From: an uncultured Prevotellaceae bacterium
GTDB lineage: Bacteria > Bacteroidota > Bacteroidia > Bacteroidales > Bacteroidaceae
Assembly (NCBI GenBank): GCA_946540735.1
Contig: CAMNIN010000021.1
Location: 1 to 54,280 of the forward strand
DNA: 54,280 nucleotides
Reading direction: 5' to 3'
The notes under the pieces are model-generated. The model was given only the letters and a program-made list of their open reading frames with translations. It did no database searches and was not told where the DNA came from. Below, piece by piece: positions 24,630 through 33,989 of the stretch (positions are counted from its first letter, which is position 1; every line of letters starts with the position of its first letter). The translations under genes were made by a program, and so were the position numbers.

Positions 24630-27600
24630 CGACCATCACCTCCTCATTAAGTATGTCACGCAGGATGAAAACGGCCTCGCCCACAGTGGGCACTCCGGCG
24701 ATCTGGAGCACGTTGCGCCCCTTGGCTTCCTTGAGCATACAGCGGCGCAGGTGGTGATTGACATAATGGAGCACCTTGGAGAACGCCGTACTGCGATAGA
24801 AAGGACTTTGCGTATTGCTGACAAACTGCATCTGCATGAATTTCTGTTTCAAGATGATCTTCTCGCAGCCCAGCAGCTTGCCCAACTGCCTGAGGGGCAC
24901 CACTTGCATCAGTTCCATGCCCTCACGGGGCACTTTGCCGAAGCGGTCCTCCAACCGCCGCTGATAGGCTTCCAGTTCCTCGTCACTGGTCATGTTGTCA
25001 AGTTCACGGTAGAGGAGCATGCGCTCACTGCTTCCCGGCACATAGCTATCGGGAAAATACATCTCCAGGTCGCTCTCCAGAGAGCAATCCTCCACGAAGT
25101 CATCTCCTCTCAGCTCACGGCCTTCAGCGAGGTCTTCCTCATAGAGCTGCCCGAACTCCTCATTCTTCAGTTCGGTGACGGCCTGGTTGAGGATTTTCTG
25201 ATAAGTCTCATAGCCCAGGTCTTCCATAAACCCGCTTTGCTCGGCACCCAGCAGATTGCCGGCGCCTCGGATATCCAGGTCCTGCATGGCGAGATTGAAA
25301 CCGCTGCCCAGTTCGGAGAAGTTCTCCACTGCCTCCAACCGCCGTCTTGCCTCCATCGGCAGCACCGACTTGGGAGGTGCCAGCAGATAGCAGAACGCCT
25401 TGCGGTTCGACCGTCCTACTCTGCCCCTCATCTGATGGATGTCGGAGAGGCCGAAGCGGTGGGCGTCATTGATGAAAATGGTGTTGGCATTGGGGATGTC
25501 GATGCCGTTCTCCACGATCGTGGTCGAGACGAGCACGTCGTAGTCGTGGTTGATGAATCCCAGCACGACTTTTTCCAGTTCCTCGGGCTTCATCTGTCCA
25601 TGTCCGATGGCGATACGCGCATCGGGCACATGGCGGTGGATGACGGCGGCGATGTCCTGCAGACTCGAAACGCGGGAACTGACGAAGAACACCTGTCCGT
25701 TGCGGCTCATCTCGAAATTCACGGCATCGGCGATGACCTCGGCACTAAACGTGGTCAGTTCGGTATACACCGGATGGCGGTTGGGTGGAGGTGTGCGGAT
25801 GATGCTCATGTCGCGGGCTCCCATCAGCGAGAACTGCAACGTGCGGGGTATCGGGGTGGCCGACATGGTCAGCGTGTCGACATTGCTCTTGAGTTGGCGG
25901 AGCTTCTCCTTGGTGGAGACGCCGAATTTCTGTTCCTCGTCGATGATCAGCAGTCCGAGGTCTTTCCATTTCACGGTCTTACCGAGCAGTTTGTGAGTGC
26001 CGATGAGGATGTCGAGCCGGCCTTCCTTGAGTTCCTCCAAGACTGCCTTGACCTGTTTGTCACTCCGTGCCCTCGACAGGTAGTCCACCTTGGCGGGGAA
26101 GCCTTTCAGACGGTCGCTGAAGGTCTTGTAATGCTGATAAGCGAGCACGGTGGTCGGCACGAGCAGAGCCACCTGCTTGCCGTCGCACACCGCCTTGAAG
26201 GCTGCACGCACGGCCACCTCGGTCTTGCCGAATCCCACGTCGCCGCAGACGAGGCGGTCCATGGGTCTCGAACTCTCCATGTCGGCTTTCACCTCATTGG
26301 TGGCTTTGAGTTGGTCGGGGGTGTCCTCATAGAGGAAACTGCCCTCGAGCTCATGCTGCATATAGTTGTCGGGGCTGAAAGCGAAGCCTTTCTCGTGCCT
26401 GCGTTTGGCGTAGAGACGGATGAGGTCGCGGGCGATGTCCTTGATGCGCTTCTTGGTGCGCTCCTTCATGCGCTCCCAGGCGCCGGTGCCCAGCGTACTG
26501 AGACGGGGCGGCTCGTCGGTCGAGGCCCTGCGATACTTCGAGATCTTGTAGAGCGAATGGATGGAGACATCCACCGTGTCACCGCGTTGGTAGACGATGC
26601 GTATCATCTCCTGATAGCTGTCGCCTGTCGACACCCTGACGAGTCCGGCGAATTTGCCGATGCCGAAATCGACGTGTACGATGAAGTCGCCTGGCTCCAT
26701 CTCCTGCAACTCCTTCATGGTGAGTGCCATCTTGCCCGCACGGGCGGTGTCGGAGCGCAGATTGTATTTATGGAAGCGGTCGAAGATCTGATGGTCGGTG
26801 AAGAGGCAGACTCGCTCGGTGTTGTCAGCGAATCCCGCATGCAGCGTCTTGTCGACATCGGTGAAGAAGCTGATGTGCTCGTTCTCTTTCTCATCGGCTG
26901 CGAGGATATCCCTCAACCGCTGTATCTGTTTCGCACTGTCCGACAACACATAGATCCGGTAGCCGCGATGCAGGTAATCGGTCATGGTTTCACGCAGCAG
27001 CGTGAAGTTCTTGTGGAAGACAGGCTGGGGCGAGATATCAAAACGGATGGTGGCATTGGCCACATCAGCCGAGCTGGGGGCCAACTCCACTCTTCTGAAA
27101 CCGTTGATTTGCGCTGCGAAATCCGTGGCACGGATCAGCTGGCTCTCGCTGCGCATCTGTCGCCGTGCCTCCTCACGCTCCGTCTCGGGCAGATCCTCCA
27201 ACCGTTCGGTGATGGCCTGTGCGGAGAATCCGTCGCTGTAGATCTGACCTATCATATCGGTCACGAAACCGAGGTCGCGGGTCACCACCACCGTGTCGGA
27301 AGGCAGGAATGAGGTGAAGGGGATTTTTTCTTCGACCATCGTCAGTCGGGGTACGATCTCCACATGGGTCTTCTTCTCCCTCGACAACTGTGTCTCGATG
27401 TCAAACGTGCGGATGGAATCTATCTCGTCTCCGAAGAAATCAATACGGAAGGGGTACTCACAACTGTAGGAATAGACATCGATGATACTGCCACGGAGGG
27501 CAAACTGTCCCGGTTCGTAGACATAGTCCTGCATCTGGAATCCGAAATCACGCAGCACCTGCAGGATTTTCGACACATCGATGATTTGGTCGACGCCCAG

Positions 27601-28053
27601 CGAGAGTGTCCGCTCATCGAGCTTGCCTTTGGAGACCACCAACTGGCTCAGAGCCTCCGGACAGGTCACGACGAATGTCGAACGCCCTGATTTCTCAGCT
27701 CCCTCACCCACCAAGGAGAGGCGCGTCAGCACTTCCGTGCGCAGGATCTCGTTGGCAGCGTCCACCTGACCGTATTTCACCGCCCTGCGATATGACGAGG
27801 GAAAAAAGAACACGTCATCCTGCCCCATGATCTGCGTCAGGTCATGGTAGAAATAACCTGCCTCATCGGCGTCTTGCAAGATAAAAAGGATGTTGGCATG
27901 CTTTCGTGTAGCCATTCCCGCGAAGAAGAGCGGTGCCGACGATGCCAGAAGTCCTTGCAGTGCTATCGTACCCTGTTTTTTTTCCAACTGCCTTATCAAG
28001 GCACTACAAGTGGGCGTTTTTCCAAAAAATCGCTGTAATTCCTGAATCTGCAT
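24622..28053 (-). CDS. mfd: Transcription-repair coupling factor Mfd
   Basis: A 1143-residue protein, full length for Mfd, that removes stalled RNA polymerase and recruits UvrA. The UvrB-like N-terminal part is followed by the RNA-polymerase interaction region and the translocase. Translocase motifs include Walker A GDVGFGKTEVAVRAAF, motif II IIDEEQKFGV, motif III SATPIPRTL and the RGRVGRSNRKAFCYLL motif VI. The C-terminal TRCF domain is present. It follows the glycosyltransferase gene by 33 bases and overlaps the symporter gene. uvrA, its partner, lies at 48271-51093. Confidence 0.96.
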   Translation of the reverse strand: MQIQELQRFFGKTPTCSALIRQLEKKQGTIALQGLLASSAPLFFAGMATRKHANILFILQDADEAGYFYHDLTQIMGQDDVFFFPSSYRRAVKYGQVDAANEILRTEVLTRLSLVGEGAEKSGRSTFVVTCPEALSQLVVSKGKLDERTLSLGVDQIIDVSKILQVLRDFGFQMQDYVYEPGQFALRGSIIDVYSYSCEYPFRIDFFGDEIDSIRTFDIETQLSREKKTHVEIVPRLTMVEEKIPFTSFLPSDTVVVTRDLGFVTDMIGQIYSDGFSAQAITERLEDLPETEREEARRQMRSESQLIRATDFAAQINGFRRVELAPSSADVANATIRFDISPQPVFHKNFTLLRETMTDYLHRGYRIYVLSDSAKQIQRLRDILAADEKENEHISFFTDVDKTLHAGFADNTERVCLFTDHQIFDRFHKYNLRSDTARAGKMALTMKELQEMEPGDFIVHVDFGIGKFAGLVRVSTGDSYQEMIRIVYQRGDTVDVSIHSLYKISKYRRASTDEPPRLSTLGTGAWERMKERTKKRIKDIARDLIRLYAKRRHEKGFAFSPDNYMQHELEGSFLYEDTPDQLKATNEVKADMESSRPMDRLVCGDVGFGKTEVAVRAAFKAVCDGKQVALLVPTTVLAYQHYKTFSDRLKGFPAKVDYLSRARSDKQVKAVLEELKEGRLDILIGTHKLLGKTVKWKDLGLLIIDEEQKFGVSTKEKLRQLKSNVDTLTMSATPIPRTLQFSLMGARDMSIIRTPPPNRHPVYTELTTFSAEVIADAVNFEMSRNGQVFFVSSRVSSLQDIAAVIHRHVPDARIAIGHGQMKPEELEKVVLGFINHDYDVLVSTTIVENGIDIPNANTIFINDAHRFGLSDIHQMRGRVGRSNRKAFCYLLAPPKSVLPMEARRRLEAVENFSELGSGFNLAMQDLDIRGAGNLLGAEQSGFMEDLGYETYQKILNQAVTELKNEEFGQLYEEDLAEGRELRGDDFVEDCSLESDLEMYFPDSYVPGSSERMLLYRELDNMTSDEELEAYQRRLEDRFGKVPREGMELMQVVPLRQLGKLLGCEKIILKQKFMQMQFVSNTQSPFYRSTAFSKVLHYVNHHLRRCMLKEAKGRNVLQIAGVPTVGEAVFILRDILNEEVMVDA

Positions 28054-28086
28054 GTTTTAGGTTTGCGGTGTACGCAAAGACTTTTC

Positions 28087-28836
28087 TTATTCTTTGATTT
28101 TGGGGTAATGACGGAACCAGCCGTCCCATCTGAGGCGCATCACACCGAAAAATGCCTCGGAGAAGATGCCTCCGCTCATTTTGCTCACCCCCTCACGCCG
28201 GTTGACGAAGATCACCGGCACTTCCTTGATGCGGAAACCAATCTTCCAGGCCGTGAATTTCATCTCGATCTGGAACCCGTAACCTTTGAATCGGATCTTG
28301 TCGAGCTCGATCGTTTTCAGCACACGGCGCTTGTAGCACTTGAAACCCGCTGTGGTGTCGTGAATGCCGAAGCCTGTCACCAACCTCACGTATTTCGAGG
28401 CGAAATAGCTCATCAGCACCCTGCCCATCGGCCAGTTGACCACATTCACACCACTCACATAGCGCGACCCGATGGCCAGGTCGTAGCCCTCGTCGTGGCA
28501 GGCGGCATAAAGGCGGGGCAGGTCATTGGGGTCGTGACTGAAATCGGCGTCCATCTCAAACACATAGTCATAGTCGCGCTCCAGAGCCCACTTGAAACCG
28601 GCGATATACGCGGTGCCCAAACCCAGTTTTCCCGAACGCTCCATGATGAAGAGCCTGTCGGAGAATTCCTCTCGCATCAGGTCATGCACGATGCCGGCGG
28701 TCCCGTCGGGACTACCGTCGTCGATGACCAGGATATGGAAGTTTTTCTCAAGAGAGAAAACGGCACGGATGATCTTCTCTATATTCTCCTTCTCATTGTA
28801 GGTCGGGATGATTACAATGCTGTCAGACTGATTCAT
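28087..28836 (-). CDS. Polyprenol-phosphate mannosyltransferase-like GT2
   Basis: A 249-residue family 2 glycosyltransferase resembling dolichol/polyprenol monophosphomannose synthases. IIPTYNEKENIEKII begins the GT-A fold, VIDDGSPDGTA and EMDADFSHDP carry the metal-binding aspartates, and GSRYVSGVNVVNWP is typical of the DPM1 group. There are no C-terminal membrane helices, so it is the short catalytic form. It probably loads a sugar on undecaprenyl phosphate at the inner membrane. The sugar is inferred, not seen. It has its own -7 box and is followed by mfd at 33 bases. Confidence 0.85.
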   Translation of the reverse strand: MNQSDSIVIIPTYNEKENIEKIIRAVFSLEKNFHILVIDDGSPDGTAGIVHDLMREEFSDRLFIMERSGKLGLGTAYIAGFKWALERDYDYVFEMDADFSHDPNDLPRLYAACHDEGYDLAIGSRYVSGVNVVNWPMGRVLMSYFASKYVRLVTGFGIHDTTAGFKCYKRRVLKTIELDKIRFKGYGFQIEMKFTAWKIGFRIKEVPVIFVNRREGVSKMSGGIFSEAFFGVMRLRWDGWFRHYPKIKE

Positions 28837-28873
28837 GGTGAGTCGTGTTTGAGCCAGTTTCGGGTTTACAATG

Positions 28874-28905
28874 CAAAAGTAGCAAATATCCAGCGAACAG
28901 CCAAT
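28874..28905 (-). promoter_or_regulatory. Promoter of the GT2-mfd-symporter unit
   Basis: Minus-strand TACTTTTG (28881-28874) with ATTG, a near-match to TTTG, at 28905-28902 and a 20-base spacer. Confidence 0.6.
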
Positions 28906-28919
28906 TTTTCGACGATAAT

Positions 28920-29678
28920 TTATTGATCGGGGTTTTCAACGAAACCTTGGTATTCGGGCACGAGAGACGACATCACCGCACTGTAGGAGTCGGTCATCGT
29001 AGAGGCCACATTGGCTTGACCCTTGTCGACGGGATACACAGGCTGATGGATAGTGAGGCTCAGGGGATGCCAGTTGACCCAGTGCCAGTCACGCATCCGA
29101 GGCATCACATCAAACGACCCGTTGATGGTGAGCGGAACGACGGGCAACTGCAGTTCGTCGGCCAACATGAAGGCGCCACGGGTGAAATGTCCCATGTGGC
29201 CGGTGAACGTCCGGGCTCCTTCAGGGAACACCATCAGCGAGATTCCGTCCTTGAGCACCTCGCGGGCCTGGTCGTAGGATGCCTTGATCTTCTTCGGACC
29301 ACGCTTGTCGATCATGATCTGTTTCGAAGCCCGGCAGGCGACTCCCACAAACGGGATCTTTTGGATCTGGTGCTTCATCATCCACTTGATGTTCCTTCCC
29401 AGGAAACCATAGATGAGGAAGATGTCAAAGGCTCCCTGGTGATTGGCCACGAAGACATACGACTTGCCTTTCTCGAGATGGCCGCGTCCCTCCACCTTGA
29501 CGGGGAGGAGGAAAAGGCGGATGATGACCCATCCCCACCATTTCCCGGGGTAGTAGCCCCAGAAATGGCCGTTTCCCACAGCGCATCCCACAAGGATCAT
29601 GACGGAGATGATAATGGTCCACACGACCAGCAAGGGAATGGCCACAAACAACTGATAGACGCGATACAGATATTTCAT
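28920..29678 (-). CDS. plsC: 1-acyl-glycerol-3-phosphate acyltransferase
   Basis: A 252-residue membrane-associated enzyme with one or two hydrophobic segments at the N-terminus (MKYLYRVYQLFVAIPLLVVW). The acyltransferase box NHQGAFD (H-x4-D) and the second box FPEGAR, needed for glycerol-3-phosphate binding, are present. It makes phosphatidic acid from lysophosphatidic acid in phospholipid synthesis. It begins 4 bases after the metallophosphoesterase stop and is the last gene of a five-gene operon. Confidence 0.9.
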   Translation of the reverse strand: MKYLYRVYQLFVAIPLLVVWTIIISVMILVGCAVGNGHFWGYYPGKWWGWVIIRLFLLPVKVEGRGHLEKGKSYVFVANHQGAFDIFLIYGFLGRNIKWMMKHQIQKIPFVGVACRASKQIMIDKRGPKKIKASYDQAREVLKDGISLMVFPEGARTFTGHMGHFTRGAFMLADELQLPVVPLTINGSFDVMPRMRDWHWVNWHPLSLTIHQPVYPVDKGQANVASTMTDSYSAVMSSLVPEYQGFVENPDQ

Positions 29679-29682
29679 GATT

Positions 29683-30858
29683 TTAGGGTTTTTTCTTTTG
29701 ATGCAATGTGATCAGTGACACCTCGCTGTTGACATTGAAACGCAACGGGATCAGTGCCCCCACGCCTTTGGTCACATAGAGTTGACGACCATCCTGCTCA
29801 TACCAACCCGCATCCTCTGGATAGACGATGACGGTGGGCGACAGACCCAGCAGACTCACCTGTCCGCCATGGGTGTGCCCGCTGACTGTGAGCTGGGCCT
29901 TGGTCATGGGCAGCACATCCATGCGCCACCGCTTGGGATTATGCACCAGCATGATGGTGAACGACCGCTCGTCGACACCCCGAAGGGCTATCTCTGGATG
30001 ACTGTAGCCGTGGTCGGTGTTCCATTCCTCATTGCCTTCCACACCGGCGATCACCAGACTGTCAGAACCATGCCGCAGCACCACGTGCTCATTGCGCAGC
30101 AACCGCCATCCCATCCGGGCCTGGCAGTCGCGGGTTTTCTTCTCTGCCGCCATTTTCTCCATCCGGCTGCCGCCCATATATTTCGAGTAGTCATGGTTGC
30201 CGAGAATGGAGTAGACGCCATCGGGTGCCGACAGCCGTGATAGTTCCAGGATATGCGGCTCGATCTCCTCGGGCCGGGTGTTCTGGATGTCGCCCAGGAA
30301 GAGCACCACGTCGGGATGGAGGGCATTGATGCTGTCGACCATATCATGGATCACCCTTTTGTGGATTCCACTGTAACTGCCCAGATGGATGTCGGAGAAG
30401 ACCGCCACCCGGTAGCCCTCATAACTCTCGGGCAGGCCTTCGGCGTAGCAGTCCGACCTGTTGACCTCAAGTAGCTCGAAACCCCGGAAAGAACCGTAGA
30501 TGGTGACATAGACCGACAGCAGGGCCAAGACGCCGCCGGCAAACGATCCCCAGTTGCGGCGGGGGTGCCTCCTGCGCGTCAGCACCCGGCCGACCCATAA
30601 GCACAATGCATACAATGCCTTGGGCACGATGAAGACGCCCATGATGAAAAGGTAAATCAAAAGGGGGGTATAGGGCTGGGGGGTGAAATCACGACTCAGT
30701 GCGAGCCAGCAGGTGAAAAAGAGCAATACGGCAGTGACCATCCACCACAGCACCTTCCACCACCAGGCCACGCTACGACGGCGCATGTAGCGCAAGTAGA
30801 GGTAGCTGTCGGGCAGCAGAATCAGGAGGACAAACAGAGGAAAAGCTCTTGCTATCAT
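29683..30858 (-). CDS. Membrane-anchored metallophosphoesterase (YkuE/YaeI type)
   Basis: A 391-residue protein with about three to four hydrophobic segments in the first 125 residues, then a calcineurin-like phosphoesterase domain. Metal-binding motifs appear in order: FSDIHLG, FLGDIQN, LGNHDYS, VHNPKRW-type His and SGHTHGGQ. Relatives include YaeI/YkuE-type enzymes that act near the membrane; the substrate is unknown. It lies 7 bases after the MetH activation gene and 4 bases before plsC. The partner gene plsC makes a lipid phosphate substrate plausible, but this is inference. Confidence 0.85.
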   Translation of the reverse strand: MIARAFPLFVLLILLPDSYLYLRYMRRRSVAWWWKVLWWMVTAVLLFFTCWLALSRDFTPQPYTPLLIYLFIMGVFIVPKALYALCLWVGRVLTRRRHPRRNWGSFAGGVLALLSVYVTIYGSFRGFELLEVNRSDCYAEGLPESYEGYRVAVFSDIHLGSYSGIHKRVIHDMVDSINALHPDVVLFLGDIQNTRPEEIEPHILELSRLSAPDGVYSILGNHDYSKYMGGSRMEKMAAEKKTRDCQARMGWRLLRNEHVVLRHGSDSLVIAGVEGNEEWNTDHGYSHPEIALRGVDERSFTIMLVHNPKRWRMDVLPMTKAQLTVSGHTHGGQVSLLGLSPTVIVYPEDAGWYEQDGRQLYVTKGVGALIPLRFNVNSEVSLITLHQKKKP

Positions 30859-30865
30859 ATTCTCT

Positions 30866-31690
30866 TCATTTTCTTAACAGATTGGATGCCAAAAACTTCC
30901 GCATCATCTCCACGGGGACACCCCGTCGCTCTGCATAATCGGCCAACTGATCATCACCGATCTTTCCCAGATTGAAATAGCGGGCCTTGGGGTGGGAGAT
31001 CATCAGTCCCGAGACCGACGCATGGGGGCGCATGGCTCCGTTTTCCGTCAGCAGGATGCCGATGCCTCGCATGTCTATCATCTTGTCGATGAGGAAATTG
31101 AGACTGGTGTCGGGCAACGAGGGATAGCCCACTGCGGGACGGATACCCTGAAACTGTTCCGACAACATCTCGTCGATGGTCATCTGTTCGTCGGCGGCAT
31201 AGCCCCAGAGGGTCTTGCGCACGTGCTCATGCAACCGCTCCGCGGTGGCCTCCGCCAACCTGTCGGCCAGGGTCTGCGAGAGCATCCGCATATAGGGGTC
31301 GTGGGCATGGCTTTTCTCCATTTCCAGATCCACAGTGGCGGCAAAGAGTCCAATCCTGTCTCGCTGACGGGAGAAGGCCGGCCGGATGAAATCCGCCAGA
31401 CACAGACAGACCTCTTCATGAGCATCTGGTGTCTGTTGGCGCAACATGGGGATACGCTGTCCCTCTACGATCACATCGTCACCATCACTCGACGCTTCGA
31501 AGATCCCCACCACCGCATGGGTGTGGTATTCCGTGGAGAACTCTTCCAGCAAACGGAGGGCATCATGGCGCAATTCCTCACTCTCGGCCGGTGATTTGCC
31601 GCTCATCTGCCATGCGTGGAGAAAATAGGCCCAGTTGATATAGGGCTTCACCTCCTCCAGGGTATAGTGAAAGCGCCGCAGGTCACCCAT
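30866..31690 (-). CDS. Stand-alone MetH reactivation (AdoMet-binding) domain protein
   Basis: A 274-residue protein that corresponds to the C-terminal activation domain of B12-dependent methionine synthase, without the catalytic and cobalamin domains. INWAYFLHAWQM, CLADFIRPAF, HEHVRKTLWGYAADEQ and GIRPAVGYPSLPD follow the family order. The R-P-x-x-G-Y-P motif is the AdoMet contact, and ASVSGLMISHPKARYFNLGK follows. The start at 31690 overlaps the pyrC stop by one base (TGATG), giving coupling. It presumably acts in trans on a split MetH encoded elsewhere, reducing cob(II)alamin. No metH lies in the window. Confidence 0.86.
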   Translation of the reverse strand: MGDLRRFHYTLEEVKPYINWAYFLHAWQMSGKSPAESEELRHDALRLLEEFSTEYHTHAVVGIFEASSDGDDVIVEGQRIPMLRQQTPDAHEEVCLCLADFIRPAFSRQRDRIGLFAATVDLEMEKSHAHDPYMRMLSQTLADRLAEATAERLHEHVRKTLWGYAADEQMTIDEMLSEQFQGIRPAVGYPSLPDTSLNFLIDKMIDMRGIGILLTENGAMRPHASVSGLMISHPKARYFNLGKIGDDQLADYAERRGVPVEMMRKFLASNLLRK

Positions 31691-33033
31691 CAATGACGGA
31701 AGGAGACCTCCTCGCCCCGAATGCTGTCGTCGAATTGTCCCTGACCGAAGACATGACGGCCATTGCAGAACGTATGTTCCACACGCCAGGTGAGCGCACG
31801 GCCCGCAAGAGGTGTCCATCCGCAACGGCTCTCGACCATCTCGTCGGTGATCTCATAGGGTCGTCCGTGGCGCACCACGACGACGTCGGCCTTGTAACCG
31901 CGACGGAGGAAACCACGACGGTCGACGCCAAACAACCGGGCGGGTTGATGACTCATCAACCGCACGACTTGCTCGATACTTACGACGCCCTCATCGACCA
32001 GTTGCAACATGCAGGGCAAAGAGAACTGCACCATCGGCATGCCCGAAGCGGCCCGACGGCATCCACCCTCTTTCTCCTGCAGCAGGTGGGGGGCGTGGTC
32101 TGTGGCCACCGTGGTGATACGTCCATCGCTGAGGGCCTGGCGAAGGGCCTCGCGGTCAGCACGGGTCTTGACAGCGGGATTGCATTTGATCCGCGTGCCC
32201 AACCGCTCATAATCCTCATCACAGAACATCAAGTGGGCAATCACTGCCTCTCCGGTGACCTGGGGAAGGTCATTACCGTGGCACGGATCGAGCAAATCCA
32301 GCTCACGGGCTGTGGAGAGATGTGCCACATGCAGACGGGCACCGTATTCTCTTGCCAACGTGACCGCGAGTGTGGAGGAGGCGAGACAAGCTTCTTCGGA
32401 ACGGATGAGCGGATGCTGACCGACGGGAGGATCTTCTCCCCAAACGGTTTTCGCCGCCTCCATATTCCAGTTGATGATGGACGTGTCCTCACAATGCGCC
32501 ACGATGGGCAGGGTGGCGGTCCTGAAGAGTTGCCGCAGCACTTCCTCACGGTCGACGAGCATATTGCCGGTCGAAGACCCCATGAAGAGTTTGATTCCCG
32601 GCACCCGATGGGGGTCGATGGCCTCCAGACAGGTGGCATTGTCGTTGGTCGCCCCGATGAAGAAAGCATAGTTGACGTGGCTCTTCTGCCTTGCCCTTTC
32701 AAGCTTGTCGTCAAAAGCCTCCAACGTGACCGTCTGCGGCACTGTATTGGGCATGTCGAAATAGGTGGTCACACCGCCGAAGGCCGCAGCACGGCTCTCG
32801 GTTTCGATGTCCGCCTTGTGGGTCATGCCTGGTTCACGGAAATGCACATGACTGTCGATCACCCCGGGCAAAACATGACACCCTGAGGCGTCTATGTGCA
32901 AGTCATAGTCGCCACAGGGTGCCTGTGTCTCCTTGAAAATATCAGCGATGATGTCGTCCTCGATGACCAGGTGTCCATGATAGGATTGACCGTCATCCAC
33001 GATGGTGGCATCCGAGAGAAGCGTTCTCATCAT
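31690..33033 (-). CDS. pyrC: Dihydroorotase
   Basis: A metal-dependent amidohydrolase of about 447 residues for pyrimidine synthesis, converting carbamoyl aspartate to dihydroorotate. The HVHFREPG metal site is near the N-terminus, GIKLFMGSSTGNM carries the carbamylated Lys, ARLHVAHLST supplies a His, and VATDHAPH the catalytic Asp. The family is the longer class I type. The start at 33033 (or 33030, adjacent ATG) follows the DUF4369 stop by 4 bases. The frame stays open upstream to 33180, but that extension is Pro/Arg-rich and overlaps the previous gene, so it is not believed. Confidence 0.9.
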   Translation of the reverse strand: MMRTLLSDATIVDDGQSYHGHLVIEDDIIADIFKETQAPCGDYDLHIDASGCHVLPGVIDSHVHFREPGMTHKADIETESRAAAFGGVTTYFDMPNTVPQTVTLEAFDDKLERARQKSHVNYAFFIGATNDNATCLEAIDPHRVPGIKLFMGSSTGNMLVDREEVLRQLFRTATLPIVAHCEDTSIINWNMEAAKTVWGEDPPVGQHPLIRSEEACLASSTLAVTLAREYGARLHVAHLSTARELDLLDPCHGNDLPQVTGEAVIAHLMFCDEDYERLGTRIKCNPAVKTRADREALRQALSDGRITTVATDHAPHLLQEKEGGCRRAASGMPMVQFSLPCMLQLVDEGVVSIEQVVRLMSHQPARLFGVDRRGFLRRGYKADVVVVRHGRPYEITDEMVESRCGWTPLAGRALTWRVEHTFCNGRHVFGQGQFDDSIRGEEVSFRH

Positions 33034-33037
33034 GGGG

Positions 33038-33880
33038 TTACTTTTCGTCTTTTGCCTTCGGTGCAGCGGTATTATCCTTGGCGGGAGCAGCCATCTCGTT
33101 GGGGGTGGGCGGCGTAGGCGCCGGCTGTGTGGCCGGGGCGGGGGCATTGGCCTGCTGTGCGGTGGCTGGAGGTGCCTCAAGGCCGTTCTGCACGTTCTGG
33201 ATATGATTGGCGTTGTCGAGGTATTGCTTCACATAGGGGTCATTCTTGAACTCCTCGGTGGCTTTGCTCATGATCTCCACCACCCAGGGGCTCATCTGGG
33301 GATATTGCTGCGACTGCGTCACGATCATGAAGAGGCCGGGGCCGAGGATGTTGTCGAAATTATCCGTGATAGACTGTGTGACCAGTGTGTCGATGCTCAT
33401 ATTGATGAGCTGGTTGGCCTTGGAGAGACGCGGGATCACCACGTTCATGTCCTCCCCGTCCATGAATGCGATGTTGTACTCATGCTCCAGGTTCTGCAAC
33501 TGCATGTTCAGGCTGTCGAGACTCTTCATGAAGCGATACAGCTTGTCATTGAGCGGGGTACCGCCCCACTCCGTCCTGGCTTTGTTGATTCTCACATTGA
33601 TGTCGCCACCCTCAAGGACCAGAGGCAGGGTATAGGCTTCGCTTACCACCAGATAGGCCATACGCACCGAGTCGGTCGTACCGGTGAAACCGAATTTTCC
33701 GTGCACCACTTCCGTGGAGTCGAGGTCTTTCAGCTCCATGTTCTTGACAGTCTTGAGATACATCATCCTGCTGTCGAGTCCTGAGATGTCGGAAGAACCG
33801 TCGATATTGTATGACTTGACACATGAGGTCATCGACGTGAGCAACGACAACACCGTGATTAGAGAGAGGTATTTGTTCAT
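33038..33880 (-). CDS. DUF4369-type lipoprotein with Pro/Ala-rich tail
   Basis: A 280-residue lipoprotein with signal peptide MNKYLSLITVLSLL and lipobox SMTSC. The mature half begins with a beta domain of the DUF4369 type (KNMELKDLDSTEVVHGKFGF, then an INVRINK strand), as in the N-terminus of Bacteroidetes thioredoxin-like lipoproteins. No CxxC thioredoxin motif is present, so the redox domain is missing or replaced by helices. The last 50 residues are Pro/Ala/Gln/Thr-rich and probably disordered. It is the promoter-proximal gene of the operon with pyrC. The link to pyrimidine synthesis is not obvious. Confidence 0.72.
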   Translation of the reverse strand: MNKYLSLITVLSLLTSMTSCVKSYNIDGSSDISGLDSRMMYLKTVKNMELKDLDSTEVVHGKFGFTGTTDSVRMAYLVVSEAYTLPLVLEGGDINVRINKARTEWGGTPLNDKLYRFMKSLDSLNMQLQNLEHEYNIAFMDGEDMNVVIPRLSKANQLINMSIDTLVTQSITDNFDNILGPGLFMIVTQSQQYPQMSPWVVEIMSKATEEFKNDPYVKQYLDNANHIQNVQNGLEAPPATAQQANAPAPATQPAPTPPTPNEMAAPAKDNTAAPKAKDEK

Positions 33881-33911
33881 GATTCTATTGTCACAAAAGT
33901 GAATTGACTGG

Positions 33912-33919
33912 CAAAAATA
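33912..33919 (-). promoter_or_regulatory. -7 box of the DUF4369-pyrC operon
   Basis: Minus-strand TATTTTTG, 31 bases upstream of the ATG at 33880. No -33 TTTG is seen at the usual spacing. Confidence 0.55.
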
Positions 33920-33989
33920 ACATCAAATATCGATGTGAGAAAATAAATTCAGCCAAATTAAGTTTATGGAGCCTTCTTTTAGGGTTTTT

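Noticed and set aside
24598..27312. A 904-codon open frame on the plus strand opposite mfd.
   Set aside because: mfd is certain on the other strand and the antisense translation has no recognisable motifs; it is a by-product of GC-rich third codon positions.
31693..32886. A 397-codon open frame antisense to pyrC.
   Set aside because: Shadow of the dihydroorotase reading frame, with no family features.
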